Translations under genes and position numbers: made by a program
Shown here: in pieces, positions 1 to 8,192 of the stretch
How the letters are laid out: the number at the start of each line of letters is the position of its first letter
How positions within the stretch are numbered: position 1 is the first letter of the stretch
Origin: WTGU01 sp965242855
GTDB taxonomy: Bacteria > Pseudomonadota > Alphaproteobacteria > UBA828
Length of the DNA: 64,000 nucleotides
Assembly (NCBI GenBank): GCA_965242855.1
Contig: OZ251509.1
Span: 3,348,001-3,412,000 of the forward strand
Direction of reading: 5' to 3'
Notes under the pieces: model-generated
The model's input: the letters and a program-made list of their open reading frames with translations, nothing else
What the model was told of the DNA's origin: nothing
The model's database searches: none

Positions 1-424
1 CAGCGCCGAGCCCTGGTGGCTGACGCTGGCCGGCGGCGGCGAAGGGCGGCCGATGATCGTCGCGCGCCTGCCCTGGCTGGCCGGGGCCGGGTATGACGTC
101 GCGCCGGTCGAAGCCCTCGTGGTCGCCATGGTCAGGCCGGAGCCGTCGGGCGAGGACATCTCGTTCCTGGCGCTCGAATCGTCCGACGCGGTGAGCCGCG
201 ACCGGATCAGGACCGCCCTGGCGGAGGCCGGCATCGACATGACCCGCGCCGTGGTGTGGCACGACGACGGCTCGCAGGGCCGCTGGCAACTGATCGAGGT
301 GGACGGCTTCGTCCCGGAAGGGGACGAGAGGCTGGAACGCTTCGCCGCGCGCATGGACGAGGGCATCGGCCGCATCACCCTCCTCGGCGGCTATCCGAAG
401 CCGCCCGCCGCGTCCGCCGGCTGA
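1..424 (+). CDS. chorismate mutase, C-terminal part (5' truncated by window edge)
   Basis: The frame is open from base 2 to a TGA at 422-424 and reads SAEPWWLTLAGGGEGRP before the first internal Met, so the gene begins outside the window. The visible 140 residues match my recollection of the C-terminal regulatory-like half of the chorismate mutases that precede hisC and tyrA in Rhodospirillales: an EPWW motif, an ARLPW strand, then VEVDGF-like and LLGGYPKP endings (here LIEVDGFVPE and TLLGGYPKPP). The N-terminal AroQ helices that would catalyse chorismate to prephenate are not in view. The order chorismate mutase-hisC-tyrA fits a phenylalanine/tyrosine unit. Assignment rests on context and family memory. 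Confidence 0.65.
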   Translation, partial: SAEPWWLTLAGGGEGRPMIVARLPWLAGAGYDVAPVEALVVAMVRPEPSGEDISFLALESSDAVSRDRIRTALAEAGIDMTRAVVWHDDGSQGRWQLIEVDGFVPEGDERLERFAARMDEGIGRITLLGGYPKPPAASAG

Positions 425-452
425 CGCACCGCGTCCGCGCACCCCGGCGGCG

Positions 453-1565
453 ATGCCCGCGCGCCCGACCCCCCGCCCCGGGATCATGGAGATCGTCCCC
501 TATGTGGGAGGGGGCGCGGCCGCCCCCGGCCGCGCCAACGCGATCAAGCTCTCCTCCAACGAGTCGGCGCTGGGGCCGAGTCCTGCGGCGCAGGCGGCGT
601 TCCGGGCGCTGGCGCCTTCGCTCCACCGCTATCCCGACGGGGGCGCCGCCGCGCTGCGCGAGGCGCTGGGCGCGCTCCACGGGCTGGACCCGGCGCGGAT
701 CGTGTGCGGCAACGGCTCGGACGAGCTGCTTCAGCTGCTGGCCCGCGCCTATGCGGGGCCGGGCGACGAGGTCGTCCATTCCCGCCATGGCTTCCTGGTC
801 TATCCGCTGGCCGCGCTCGCCGCCGGCGCGCGCCCGGTGGCGGCGCCGGAAACCGACCTCTCGGCCGACGTCGATGCGATCCTGGAGCGCGTGGGCGAAC
901 GCACCCGGCTCGTCTTCCTGGCCAATCCGAACAACCCGACCGGGACCTGCCTCTCGAAAGCCGCGCTCCGCCGCCTGTGGAGCGGCCTGCCGGAGCATGT
1001 CGTGCTGGTGCTCGACGCGGCCTACGCGGAATTCGTCACCGCCGCCGATTACGATCCGGGAGCCGACCTGGCGCGCGAGGCGCCCAACGTGGTGATGACC
1101 CGCACCTTCTCCAAGGCCTACGCGCTCGCCGCGCTGCGGCTCGGCTGGGCCTATGGCCCGCCCGCCGTCGTCGACGTCCTGAACCGCGTCCGGGGGCCGT
1201 TCAACGCCAACGGCGCGGCGCTGGCGGCGGCGCGCGCCGCCCTCGAGGACCGGGACCACCTCGCCCGCGCGCGCCGGCACAACGAGGCCCGCCGCGAGGC
1301 GTTGGCGGCGCGGCTGCGGGCGGCCAGCCTCGCGGTCACGCCCAGCGTCTGCAACTTCCTCCTCGTCCGCTTCCCCGACGATGCGGACCGCTGCGCGAAG
1401 GCGGCGGATCGCTTCCTCGCCGGGCGCGGCATCGCCGTCCGGCGGATGGACGCCTACCGTCTCGCCGATTGCCTGCGGATCACCGTCGGCCTGGAAGCGG
1501 AGATGGAAGCGGTGGCCGGCACGCTCGAGGAATTCATGGCCGCGCCTGCGGGCGGGGCGCGATGA
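453..1565 (+). CDS. hisC: histidinol-phosphate aminotransferase
   Basis: A 370-residue PLP-dependent class I/II aminotransferase. The Schiff-base lysine is K221 in TRTFSKAYAL; the N-terminal LSSNESALGPSP and NPNNPTGTC motifs and the C-terminal LRITVG arginine segment are those of HisC. It converts histidinol phosphate plus 2-oxoglutarate to imidazole-acetol phosphate and glutamate, in reverse. Lying between chorismate mutase and tyrA, it may also transaminate prephenate or aromatic oxo-acids, as HisC paralogues are known to do. The start is the ATG 28 bases after the upstream stop; a later Met (position 12, MEIVPYVGG) is possible. The stop overlaps the tyrA start by ATGA. Confidence 0.93.
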   Translation: MPARPTPRPGIMEIVPYVGGGAAAPGRANAIKLSSNESALGPSPAAQAAFRALAPSLHRYPDGGAAALREALGALHGLDPARIVCGNGSDELLQLLARAYAGPGDEVVHSRHGFLVYPLAALAAGARPVAAPETDLSADVDAILERVGERTRLVFLANPNNPTGTCLSKAALRRLWSGLPEHVVLVLDAAYAEFVTAADYDPGADLAREAPNVVMTRTFSKAYALAALRLGWAYGPPAVVDVLNRVRGPFNANGAALAAARAALEDRDHLARARRHNEARREALAARLRAASLAVTPSVCNFLLVRFPDDADRCAKAADRFLAGRGIAVRRMDAYRLADCLRITVGLEAEMEAVAGTLEEFMAAPAGGAR

Positions 1566-2443
1566 CGGCGCCCTTCGCCCGCGTCGCGCTGATCGGCCTC
1601 GGCCTGATCAACTCGTCGCTCGCGCGTGTCCTGCGAAGCCGGGCGCCGGCGACCGAGATCGTCGGCTGCGCGCGCACGCGCGAGACCCTCGACAAGGCGC
1701 GGGAGATCGGGATCGTCGACCGCACGGCGCTCGACCCCGCCGCCGCCGTGGAGGGCGCGGACCTCGTGGTGCTGGGCACGCCGGTCGGCGCCTTCGGCGC
1801 GCTCGCCGCCCGCTTCGGGCCGCGCCTCGCGAAGGGGGCGATCCTGACCGACGTGGGCTCGGTCAAGGAGGCGACGATCGCCGCGGTCGCGCCGCACGTG
1901 CCGGCGGGCGTCCACCTGATCCCCGGCCACCCGGTCGCGGGCACCGAGCATTCCGGGCCGGAGGCCGGCTTCGCGGAGGTGTTCGCGGGCCGCTGGTGCA
2001 TCCTGACTCCGCCGCCGCAGGCCGACCCGGCGGCGGTCGAGCGGCTCGCCGCGCTGTGGCGGACGGCGGGCATGACGGTCGAACTGATGGACGCCGGCCA
2101 CCACGACACGGTCCTCGCCATCACCTCGCACCTGCCCCACCTGATCGCCTACAACATCGTCGGCACCGTCGCCGACCTGGAGGAGGAGACCAAGCGCGAG
2201 GTGATCAAATACGCCGCCGGCGGCTTCCGCGACTTCACGCGCATCGCCGCCTCGGACCCGGTCATGTGGCGCGACGTCTTCCTCAACAACCGGGCGGCGG
2301 TGCTCGAAATGCTGGGACGCTTCACCGAGGATCTGGCCGCCCTCCAGCGCGCCATCCGCCGGGGCGACGGCGAGCGCCTGGAGGCGCTGTTCACCCGCAC
2401 CCGCGCGATCCGCCGCGGCGTGATCGAGGCCAGACAGGCGTAA
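1562..2443 (+). CDS. tyrA: prephenate/arogenate dehydrogenase
   Basis: A 293-residue TyrA-family NAD(P)-dependent dehydrogenase. The Rossmann motif GLGLINSSLA is at residues 12-21. The conserved GHPVAGTEHSG and ITSHLPHLIAYN segments carry the family histidines used in oxidative decarboxylation of prephenate (or arogenate). No ACT domain or fused chorismate mutase is present, so feedback control may be handled elsewhere. The ATG is inside an ATGA overlap with hisC, implying translational coupling. The frame is open far upstream but only as an antisense-free shadow of hisC, so 1562 is the sensible start. Confidence 0.92.
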   Translation: MTAPFARVALIGLGLINSSLARVLRSRAPATEIVGCARTRETLDKAREIGIVDRTALDPAAAVEGADLVVLGTPVGAFGALAARFGPRLAKGAILTDVGSVKEATIAAVAPHVPAGVHLIPGHPVAGTEHSGPEAGFAEVFAGRWCILTPPPQADPAAVERLAALWRTAGMTVELMDAGHHDTVLAITSHLPHLIAYNIVGTVADLEEETKREVIKYAAGGFRDFTRIAASDPVMWRDVFLNNRAAVLEMLGRFTEDLAALQRAIRRGDGERLEALFTRTRAIRRGVIEARQA

Positions 2444-2501
2444 CGCCGTTTCCCGGATGCGCCGGGTGGACGGGTGCGGGCCGGGCACCCATGATGCCGC
2501 C

Positions 2502-3338
2502 ATGCCGGACGCGCCCCGGTTCGACCCCGCCCGCCTGGGCCCCGACGACCCGCCGCCTTTTTCGCGGATCGAGGCGGGCGGGAGCGCGCCGCGTTTCGTC
2601 CTCGTCTGCGACCATGCGAGCAACGCCGTCCCGGCCCACATGGCGCGGCTCGGCCTCGACCAGGCGGAACTCGACCGCCATATCGGGTGGGACATCGGCG
2701 CCGCGGCCGTGACGGAAGCGCTCAGCGCGCGGCTCGACGCCCCCGCCTTTCTCGCCGGCTACTCGCGCCTGATCGTCGATTGCAACCGCCCGCCAGGGGC
2801 GCCCACGGCGATGCCCGCGACGAGCGACGGCACGGAGGTGCCGGCCAACCGGGCGCTCTCGCCGGCGGAGGCAGAAGCGCGGATGGAGGCGTTCTTCCGC
2901 CCCTACCACGCGGCCATCGCCGCCCGCCTCGACCGCTGCCGCACCGCCGGCGTGACGCCCGTGCTGGTCGCCGTCCACAGCTTCACCCCGGTGCTGGACG
3001 GCGTCGCCCGGCCCTGGGAGGTCGGGCTCCTGTGGGAGCACGACGACCGGCTGGTGCGCCCGCTCGCGGACGCGCTGGCGGCGCTCCGCCCCGGGATCGT
3101 CATCGGCCACAACGAGCCCTACGCCATTCGCGGCCCCTCGGACCATACGATCCCGGTGCACGGCCAGGGCCGGGGCCTGCCGCATATCGAGATCGAACTG
3201 CGCCAGGACCTGATCGCCGAGCGCGAGGGCGCAGAAGCGTGGGCGGAAACCCTCGCGGCCGCGCTGGAGCGGGCGCGGCGCGCCCTGGCGCCGCCCGGAC
3301 GCCCGCCTCAGTCGGGCTGCGGCACGATCCGCAAATAG
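2502..3338 (+). CDS. N-formylglutamate amidohydrolase family protein
   Basis: A 278-residue protein of the N-formylglutamate amidohydrolase (FGase) superfamily. Visible motifs are LVCDHASNAVP near the N-terminus, VDCNRPPG, VAVHSFTP and HIEIELRQD, which supply the His, Asp and Glu metal/catalytic residues of the fold. The classical enzyme hydrolyses N-formylglutamate in histidine degradation; no hut genes are nearby, so the substrate is open. The start chosen is the second in-frame ATG (MPDAPRF); the earlier ATG at 2457 would add a low-complexity leader. Its 3' end overlaps the convergent peroxiredoxin gene by 31 bases. Confidence 0.85.
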   Translation: MPDAPRFDPARLGPDDPPPFSRIEAGGSAPRFVLVCDHASNAVPAHMARLGLDQAELDRHIGWDIGAAAVTEALSARLDAPAFLAGYSRLIVDCNRPPGAPTAMPATSDGTEVPANRALSPAEAEARMEAFFRPYHAAIAARLDRCRTAGVTPVLVAVHSFTPVLDGVARPWEVGLLWEHDDRLVRPLADALAALRPGIVIGHNEPYAIRGPSDHTIPVHGQGRGLPHIEIELRQDLIAEREGAEAWAETLAAALERARRALAPPGRPPQSGCGTIRK

Positions 3339-3967
3339 GGCTTCGGGGCCCTCCAGCCGCCGGGGAAGGCCTTCTTCGCCTCCTCGTCGGAGACCGCCGG
3401 CACGATGATCACGTCCTCGCCCCGGATCCAGTTGACCGGCGTCGCGACCTTGTGCTGCGCCGTGAGCTGGCAGGAATCGAGCACGCGGAGCACCTCGTTG
3501 AAGTTGCGACCGGTGCTCATCGGATAGGTGAGCGACAGCTTGATCTTCTTGTCCGGCCCGATCAGGAAGACGGTGCGGACGGTCAGGTTGTCCACGGCCG
3601 TGCGCCCCTCCGACGTGGCTCCCGCACCGGCGGGCAGCATCTCGTAGAGGGTCGCGACCTTCAGCTCCGGGTCCCCGATCAGCGGGTAATTGACCCTGTG
3701 GCCCTGGGTCTCCTCGATGTCCCTGGACCACGCCTCGTGGTCGGAGATGCCGTCCACGCTCAGGCCGATGATCTTGCAGCCGCGCTTGTCGAATTCCGGC
3801 TTGAGCCCGGCCATGTAGCCGAGTTCGGTCGTGCAGACGGGCGTGAAGTCCTTGGGATGGGAGAAGAGGATGGCCCAGCCGTCGCCGATCCAATCGTGGA
3901 AGTCGATCGCGCCGGCGGTGGTTTCCGCCGTGAAGTTGGGCGCTTCGTCGCCGATTCGCAGCGTCAT
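3308..3967 (-). CDS. 1-Cys (Prx6-type) peroxiredoxin
   Basis: A 219-residue thioredoxin-fold peroxidase. The peroxidatic Cys is C45 in the motif DFTPVCTTELG, and the C-terminal half has the Prx6 signature LTAQHKVATPVNW. Length and architecture match the Prx6/1-Cys group, which reduces H2O2 and alkyl hydroperoxides in the cytosol. An additional Cys (DSCQLT) lies in the C-terminal domain and could act as a partner, but I cannot show that. The start MTLRIGDEAPNF matches the family; the frame extends further upstream without homology. It is leftward, with the Prx5-like gene about 140 bases upstream on the same strand. Confidence 0.92.
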   Translation of the reverse strand: MTLRIGDEAPNFTAETTAGAIDFHDWIGDGWAILFSHPKDFTPVCTTELGYMAGLKPEFDKRGCKIIGLSVDGISDHEAWSRDIEETQGHRVNYPLIGDPELKVATLYEMLPAGAGATSEGRTAVDNLTVRTVFLIGPDKKIKLSLTYPMSTGRNFNEVLRVLDSCQLTAQHKVATPVNWIRGEDVIIVPAVSDEEAKKAFPGGWRAPKPYLRIVPQPD

Positions 3968-4103
3968 GGGATCTCCCTCGCTTCGCCGTTGCGCGGCCCG
4001 GCCGGCCGCGATGGATGAGGCGACCGCGCGGCCGCCGCCCGACAATGTGGGGAGCGGCGGCCGGCGGACAAGCTGTTTTTCCGCCGCCTGCGCCGGCGGC
4101 GCG

Positions 4104-4589
4104 TCAGAGCTGCGAGAGCATGTGCTCGGCGCCGCTCACCGTCATCTCGGCGGGATTCTCCTCGACGTTGAGGGCGGTGACCGTGCCGTCGTCCACGATC
4201 ATGGAGAAGCGGGTGCTCCGCTCGCCCAGCCCGAAGCCGGTGCCGTCCAGGGTGAGCCCCGTCGCCCGCGCGAACGCGCCGTTGCCGTCGGCCAGCATGT
4301 CGATCCTGCCTGCGACGGATTGCGCCTCGCCCCAGGCCTTCATCACGAAGGCGTCGTTGACCGAGACGCAGGCGATCCGCTCCACGCCCTTGGCCTCGAG
4401 GGCGGCGGCCTGCGACAGGTAGCTCGGCACGTGCTTGGCGGAACAAGTCGGCGTGAAGGCGCCCGGGACCGCGAACAGCGCGGTCTTCCTGCCCTTGAAG
4501 TAGTCGTCGCTCGCGATGTCCTTGAGCCCGTCGTCGGCCAAGACCTTGAAGGTGACCGAGGGCACCCTGTCGCCCACGCTGATCGCCAT
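4104..4589 (-). CDS. Prx5-type peroxiredoxin (redoxin family)
   Basis: A 161-residue atypical peroxiredoxin of the Prx5/redoxin group. The peroxidatic cysteine is C49 in PGAFTPTCSAKHVP, followed by the RIACVSVNDAFV strand and a NEEN-like C-terminal region (VEENPAEMTVSGAE), all typical. It reduces hydroperoxides with glutathione, glutaredoxin or thioredoxin as donor. A strong ribosome site (GGGAGGGAGAGC) lies directly before the ATG and settles the start over the longer open frame. The promoter candidate at 4648-4676 would drive it leftward, perhaps with the Prx6 gene downstream. Confidence 0.93.
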   Translation of the reverse strand: MAISVGDRVPSVTFKVLADDGLKDIASDDYFKGRKTALFAVPGAFTPTCSAKHVPSYLSQAAALEAKGVERIACVSVNDAFVMKAWGEAQSVAGRIDMLADGNGAFARATGLTLDGTGFGLGERSTRFSMIVDDGTVTALNVEENPAEMTVSGAEHMLSQL

Positions 4590-4647
4590 GCTCTCCCTCC
4601 CGTCCTTGCGCTCGGTGCGCTCGCGGCGGCCGCGCCGCCGCCCGCGT

Positions 4648-4676
4648 ACTATGCGAAGGGTGCCCGGAGAATGCAA
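4648..4676 (-). promoter_or_regulatory. sigma-70-like promoter for the Prx5-type gene
   Basis: Read on the minus strand: TTGCAT (4671-4676), a 17-base spacer, then CATAGT (4648-4653). The predicted start of transcription is about 50 bases before the peroxiredoxin ATG. Hexamers match consensus at about four of six positions each. This is pattern recognition only. Confidence 0.4.
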
Positions 4677-4718
4677 ACCGCCGCGCGGCGGGCGCGGGCC
4701 GGGCCGCCGCGCCCGGGG

Positions 4719-4747
4719 TTGTCACCCTGTTCCCGCTTTGAGACTAT
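4719..4747 (+). promoter_or_regulatory. sigma-70-like promoter for yqgE-lgt operon
   Basis: TTGTCA (4719-4724), 17-base spacer, GACTAT (4742-4747), about 25 bases before the YqgE ATG at 4772. It diverges from the promoter at 4648-4676, so the 180-base gap would be a bidirectional control region. Not experimentally supported. Confidence 0.4.
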
Positions 4748-4771
4748 GGCGTCGGGCAAGACGGGCGGCGG

Positions 4772-5362
4772 ATGGCGGACATGGAGCGGGAAGCGGGCGG
4801 CGACGCGGGGCCCTATCTCAAGGGCCAGCTCCTGGTGGCCATGCCCACGATGTCCGACCCGCGTTTCGCGCGGAGCGTGATCTACCTCTGCGCCCATTCG
4901 GACGACGGCGCCATGGGAATCGTGGTCAACAAGCCGCTCGACTCGCTCAGCTTCGCCGAGCTGCTGAAGCAGCTCGACATCGCGGCCGAGAGCATCGACG
5001 CGCGGCTCCCGGTGCATTACGGCGGCCCGGTCGAATCGGCGCGCGGTTTCGTCCTCCACTCGACCGACTACAGCCACGAGAGCACGCTGCGCGTGGACGA
5101 CGGCTTCGCGCTCACCACCACCGTCGACGTGCTGAAGGCGATGGCCGGTGGCCAGGGGCCGCGCCGGCGTCTGCTGGCGCTGGGTTACGCGGGCTGGGCG
5201 CCCGGCCAGCTCGACGGCGAGATCCAGGACAACGGCTGGCTCACCGTGCCGGCCGACGAGGAGCTGGTGTTCGGCGGCACCTCCGGCGACAAGTGGGAGC
5301 GCGCCGTGGGCCGCCTCGGGATCGAGCCGGGCAAGCTGTCGGGCGTCGCCGGCAGCGCCTGA
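4772..5362 (+). CDS. YqgE/AlgH family protein (UPF0301)
   Basis: A 196-residue protein with the YqgE/AlgH signatures: LKGQLLVAMPTM near the start, the SVIYLC strand, MGIVVNKPL, the HYGGPVES turn and the C-terminal LGYAGWAPGQLDGE. The family is cytosolic, widely conserved and still of unclear function; it was linked to alginate control in Pseudomonas. Two in-frame ATGs (4772 and 4781) are possible starts. It is first in a rightward run that continues with lgt after a 56-base gap. Confidence 0.93.
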   Translation: MADMEREAGGDAGPYLKGQLLVAMPTMSDPRFARSVIYLCAHSDDGAMGIVVNKPLDSLSFAELLKQLDIAAESIDARLPVHYGGPVESARGFVLHSTDYSHESTLRVDDGFALTTTVDVLKAMAGGQGPRRRLLALGYAGWAPGQLDGEIQDNGWLTVPADEELVFGGTSGDKWERAVGRLGIEPGKLSGVAGSA

Positions 5363-5418
5363 GCGGGCGCCGGCGCGGCCGCACCGGACGGCATCCGCCT
5401 CGACGCCGGCACCCACCG

Positions 5419-6234
5419 ATGACCTTCGCCGTCGCCTTCCCCGCCATCGACCCGGTGATCGTCCACATCGGCCCGCTCGCCATCCGCTGGTACGCCCTCG
5501 CCTACGTCCTCGGCCTGCTGATCGGCTGGCGCTACGTCCGCTACCTCGCGGAGAACCGCATCGGCGGCCTGACCAAACGCCACGCCGACGACCTCGTGGC
5601 GTGGTGCACCCTGGGCGTCGTGGCGGGCGGGCGCCTCGGCTACGTCCTGTTCTACCAGCCGGGCCACTACCTCGCCCATCCGGCGGAAATCCCGCTGCTC
5701 TGGCAGGGGGGGATGTCCTTCCACGGCGGCCTGCTCGGCGTCCTGGTCGTCGCGTTTCTCTACGCCCGCGCGAAAGGCGTGAACCCGCTCTCCATCGGCG
5801 ACGCGATCTGCGCGGCGGCGCCGATCGGGCTGTTCTTCGGCCGGATCGCGAATTTCATCAACGGCGAGCTGTACGGCCGGGCGAGCGACCTGCCCTGGGC
5901 GATGGCGTTCCCGAACGGCGGCCCGGCGCCGCGCCACCCGAGCCAGCTCTACGAGGCGGCGCTCGAAGGGCTGCTGCTGTTCGCGGTGCTGGCGGGCGCG
6001 GCGCACGCCCGGCGATTCGCGGCGCGGCCGGGCACGCTCGCCGGGATCTTCTTCATCGGCTACGGCGGCGCGCGGATCGTCGCCGAGCTGTTCCGCGAAC
6101 CCGATGCGTTCCTGGGCTTCGTCGTCTCCGGGATCACCATGGGGCAGGTCCTCTCGATCCCGATGCTGCTGCTCGGCCTCTATCTCGTCTGGCGCCCCGC
6201 CCCCGGGCCGGCGCAACCCCGGCCCGGGGGATGA
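5419..6234 (+). CDS. lgt: prolipoprotein diacylglyceryl transferase
   Basis: A 271-residue polytopic inner-membrane enzyme that moves diacylglycerol from phosphatidylglycerol to the lipobox cysteine of prolipoproteins. Key motifs are present: YALAYVLGL in the first membrane segment, GGMSFHGGLLG with the essential His, and the Lgt signature GRIANFINGELYGR with conserved Arg and Asn. About seven hydrophobic segments can be seen. The ATG at 5419 gives the standard N-terminus; the open frame upstream is a yqgE shadow. Its stop overlaps the next start (ATGA). Confidence 0.95.
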   Translation: MTFAVAFPAIDPVIVHIGPLAIRWYALAYVLGLLIGWRYVRYLAENRIGGLTKRHADDLVAWCTLGVVAGGRLGYVLFYQPGHYLAHPAEIPLLWQGGMSFHGGLLGVLVVAFLYARAKGVNPLSIGDAICAAAPIGLFFGRIANFINGELYGRASDLPWAMAFPNGGPAPRHPSQLYEAALEGLLLFAVLAGAAHARRFAARPGTLAGIFFIGYGGARIVAELFREPDAFLGFVVSGITMGQVLSIPMLLLGLYLVWRPAPGPAQPRPGG

Positions 6235-7307
6235 CCGCGCTCGCGGCGGAGATCCGGGCGCGCATCCGGCGCGACGGGCCGCTCAGCGTCGCCGCCTACA
6301 TGCAGCTCTGCCTCGCGCACCCGACTCTCGGCTACTACCGGCGCGGGGCGCGGATCGGCCGCGCGGGGGATTTCGTCACCGCGCCGGAGGTGAGCCAGAT
6401 GTTCGGCGAGCTGATCGGGCTCTGGTGCGCGGTGCTGTGGCGGAGCATGGGCCGGCCCCCGCGCGTCGGCCTCGTCGAACTGGGGCCGGGCCGCGGCACC
6501 CTCCTCGCCGACGCGCTCCGCGCCGCGCGCGGCGCCGACGGGTTCCACGACGCCATCCGCCTGCATCTGGTCGAATCGAACCGCACCCTGCGCGCGGCGC
6601 AGCGCGCCTGCCTGGCCGACGCCCGCCCCGCATGGCACGACGATTTCGCGGCGGTGCCGCGCGGCCCCCTCCTGGTCGTCGCCAACGAGTTCTTCGACGC
6701 GCTGCCGATCCGCCAGTTCGCGCGCGTCGGCGACGGCTGGCGCGAGCGCGTCGTGGCCCTGGACCCGGCCTCCGGTTCCCTCCGCTTCGGCACCGCCGGC
6801 GCCGTCCGGCCGGAGACCGTGGGCCTCGCGCGCGCGCCGGCCGGCGCCGTCGCCGAACGGGCGCCGGCGCGCGAGGCGCTGGCGGCCGCCATCGCCCGGC
6901 GCGTAGCGACGGACGGCGGCGGCGCGCTGATCGTGGATTACGGGCACGCCCGGCCGGGCCTCGGCGACACGCTCCAGGCCGTCCGGCGGCACCGCCCGCA
7001 TCCCGTGTTGGACGATCCCGGAGAGGCCGACCTGACCGCCCATGTCGACTTCCCGGCGCTGGCGCGGGCGGCGCTGGCGCGCGGCGCCCGCGTGTTCGGC
7101 CCGGTGGCGCAAGGGCGCTTCCTGCAAGCGCTGGGGATCGAGGCGCGGGCGGCCCGCCTGCGGCGGCGCGCGAACGCGGGCCAGGCGGCGGCCATCGATT
7201 CCGCCCTCCGCCGGCTCACGCGCCCGGACGGGATGGGAACGCTGTTCAAGGCCCTCGCCCTTGCGCACCCGGCGCTGCCGCCGCCGCCCGGCTTCGCGCC
7301 GCCATGA
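6231..7307 (+). CDS. SAM-dependent methyltransferase, MidA/NDUFAF7 family
   Basis: A 358-residue class I methyltransferase. The DUF185/MidA hallmarks are seen in order: GPLSVAAYMQLCLAHP, LGYYRRG, the GDFVTAPEVSQMFGELIG box, the SAM loop VELGPGRGTLLADAL, and NEFFDALPIRQF. The eukaryotic homologue NDUFAF7 methylates an arginine in respiratory complex I. Bacterial members are routinely next to lgt and pgeF, as here, but their substrate is not settled. Translation is coupled to lgt and to pgeF through ATGA overlaps on both sides. Confidence 0.92.
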   Translation: MTALAAEIRARIRRDGPLSVAAYMQLCLAHPTLGYYRRGARIGRAGDFVTAPEVSQMFGELIGLWCAVLWRSMGRPPRVGLVELGPGRGTLLADALRAARGADGFHDAIRLHLVESNRTLRAAQRACLADARPAWHDDFAAVPRGPLLVVANEFFDALPIRQFARVGDGWRERVVALDPASGSLRFGTAGAVRPETVGLARAPAGAVAERAPAREALAAAIARRVATDGGGALIVDYGHARPGLGDTLQAVRRHRPHPVLDDPGEADLTAHVDFPALARAALARGARVFGPVAQGRFLQALGIEARAARLRRRANAGQAAAIDSALRRLTRPDGMGTLFKALALAHPALPPPPGFAPP

Positions 7308-8083
7308 TCGACGTCATCGGCCATCCGCTGCTGGACGATCCGGGCGGGCGCCTCCGCCACGGCTTCTTCGGCCGCGCCGGCGGCGTGAGTCGCGGGCTCT
7401 ACCGCTCGCTCAATTGCGGCTACGGCTCCGGCGACGACGCGGACGCGGTGCGGGAGAACCGCGCGCGCGCCGTCCGCGCCTGCGGTCTGGCGCCGGGCTC
7501 GCTCTGCGTCGGCCATCAGGTGCACGGCGCGGCCGCGTTGACGGTCACCGCACCCTGGACGCCGCGGGCCGCGCCGCGAATCGACGCCATGGCGACGGCG
7601 ACCCCCGGAATCGCGCTCGCCATCCTGACCGCCGACTGCGTGCCCGTCCTGCTGGCGGATCGCGAAGCCGGCGTCGTCGGCGCGGCCCATGCCGGCTGGC
7701 GGGGCGCACTGGGCGGGGTTCTGGAAGCCGCCGTCGAGGCCATGCTCGGGCTGGGGGCGCGGGCGCACGCCGTCCACGCCGCGCTCGGCCCCTCGATCGC
7801 CGCCGCCTCCTACGAGGTCGGGCCGGAATTCCCGGCGCCGTTCCTGGCCCGCCGGCCGCGGGACGAGGACCTCTTCGCGCCGGCGGGGGCGGACGGGCGC
7901 CTCCGCTTCGATCTCGCCGGCTACGTCGCGCGCCGCCTGCGCCGCCTGGGCCTGGGCCGCGTCGCGGCGACGGGCGGCAACAGCCGGGCGGAGGCCGACC
8001 GCTTCTTCAGCTACCGCCGGAGCGTCGCCCGCGGCGAGGCCGATTACGGGCGCAACATCTCGATCGTGGCGCTGGCCCGGTGA
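7304..8083 (+). CDS. pgeF: peptidoglycan editing factor / multicopper-type purine nucleosidase family (YfiH/LACC1)
   Basis: A 259-residue YfiH-family protein. The conserved metal/active-site residues are seen in CVGHQVHGA (His), ILTADCVPVLL (Cys) and AAHAGWRG (His). Members act as purine nucleoside phosphorylase/adenosine deaminase (LACC1 type), and in E. coli the protein corrects Ser misincorporation in peptidoglycan precursors. The ATG overlaps the midA-like stop (ATGA), and the lgt-midA-pgeF order is a well-known alphaproteobacterial cluster. Confidence 0.93.
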   Translation: MIDVIGHPLLDDPGGRLRHGFFGRAGGVSRGLYRSLNCGYGSGDDADAVRENRARAVRACGLAPGSLCVGHQVHGAAALTVTAPWTPRAAPRIDAMATATPGIALAILTADCVPVLLADREAGVVGAAHAGWRGALGGVLEAAVEAMLGLGARAHAVHAALGPSIAAASYEVGPEFPAPFLARRPRDEDLFAPAGADGRLRFDLAGYVARRLRRLGLGRVAATGGNSRAEADRFFSYRRSVARGEADYGRNISIVALAR

Positions 8084-8098
8084 CGCGCGTTCCCTGAC

Positions 8099-8179
8099 AT
8101 GCCTTACGCGATCGTCCTCTCCGTCCTCCTGTTCGTCGGGCTGGTCGCGAGCTGCGTGCTGGCCGGCCCGGGGCCTTGA
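8099..8179 (+). CDS. small hydrophobic peptide, possible micro-lipoprotein
   Basis: A 26-codon ORF starting 15 bases after the pgeF stop and ending 13 bases before the next lipoprotein start. It reads MPYAIVLSVLLFVG followed by LVASCVLAGPGP. This is one hydrophobic segment with a lipobox-like VASC near its end, which would leave an eight-residue lipidated tail. No strong ribosome site is visible. It may be a real small membrane peptide or chance. Support comes from its snug fit in the operon gap and the hydrophobic composition, which is unusual for random GC-rich frames. Confidence 0.35.
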   Translation: MPYAIVLSVLLFVGLVASCVLAGPGP

Positions 8180-8192
8180 GCGGCGGCGGCGC

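Noticed and set aside
4075..4103. Rho-independent terminator after the Prx5-type gene
   Set aside because: A GC hairpin is present, but in the direction of transcription it is followed by A residues; the T-run is on the wrong strand.
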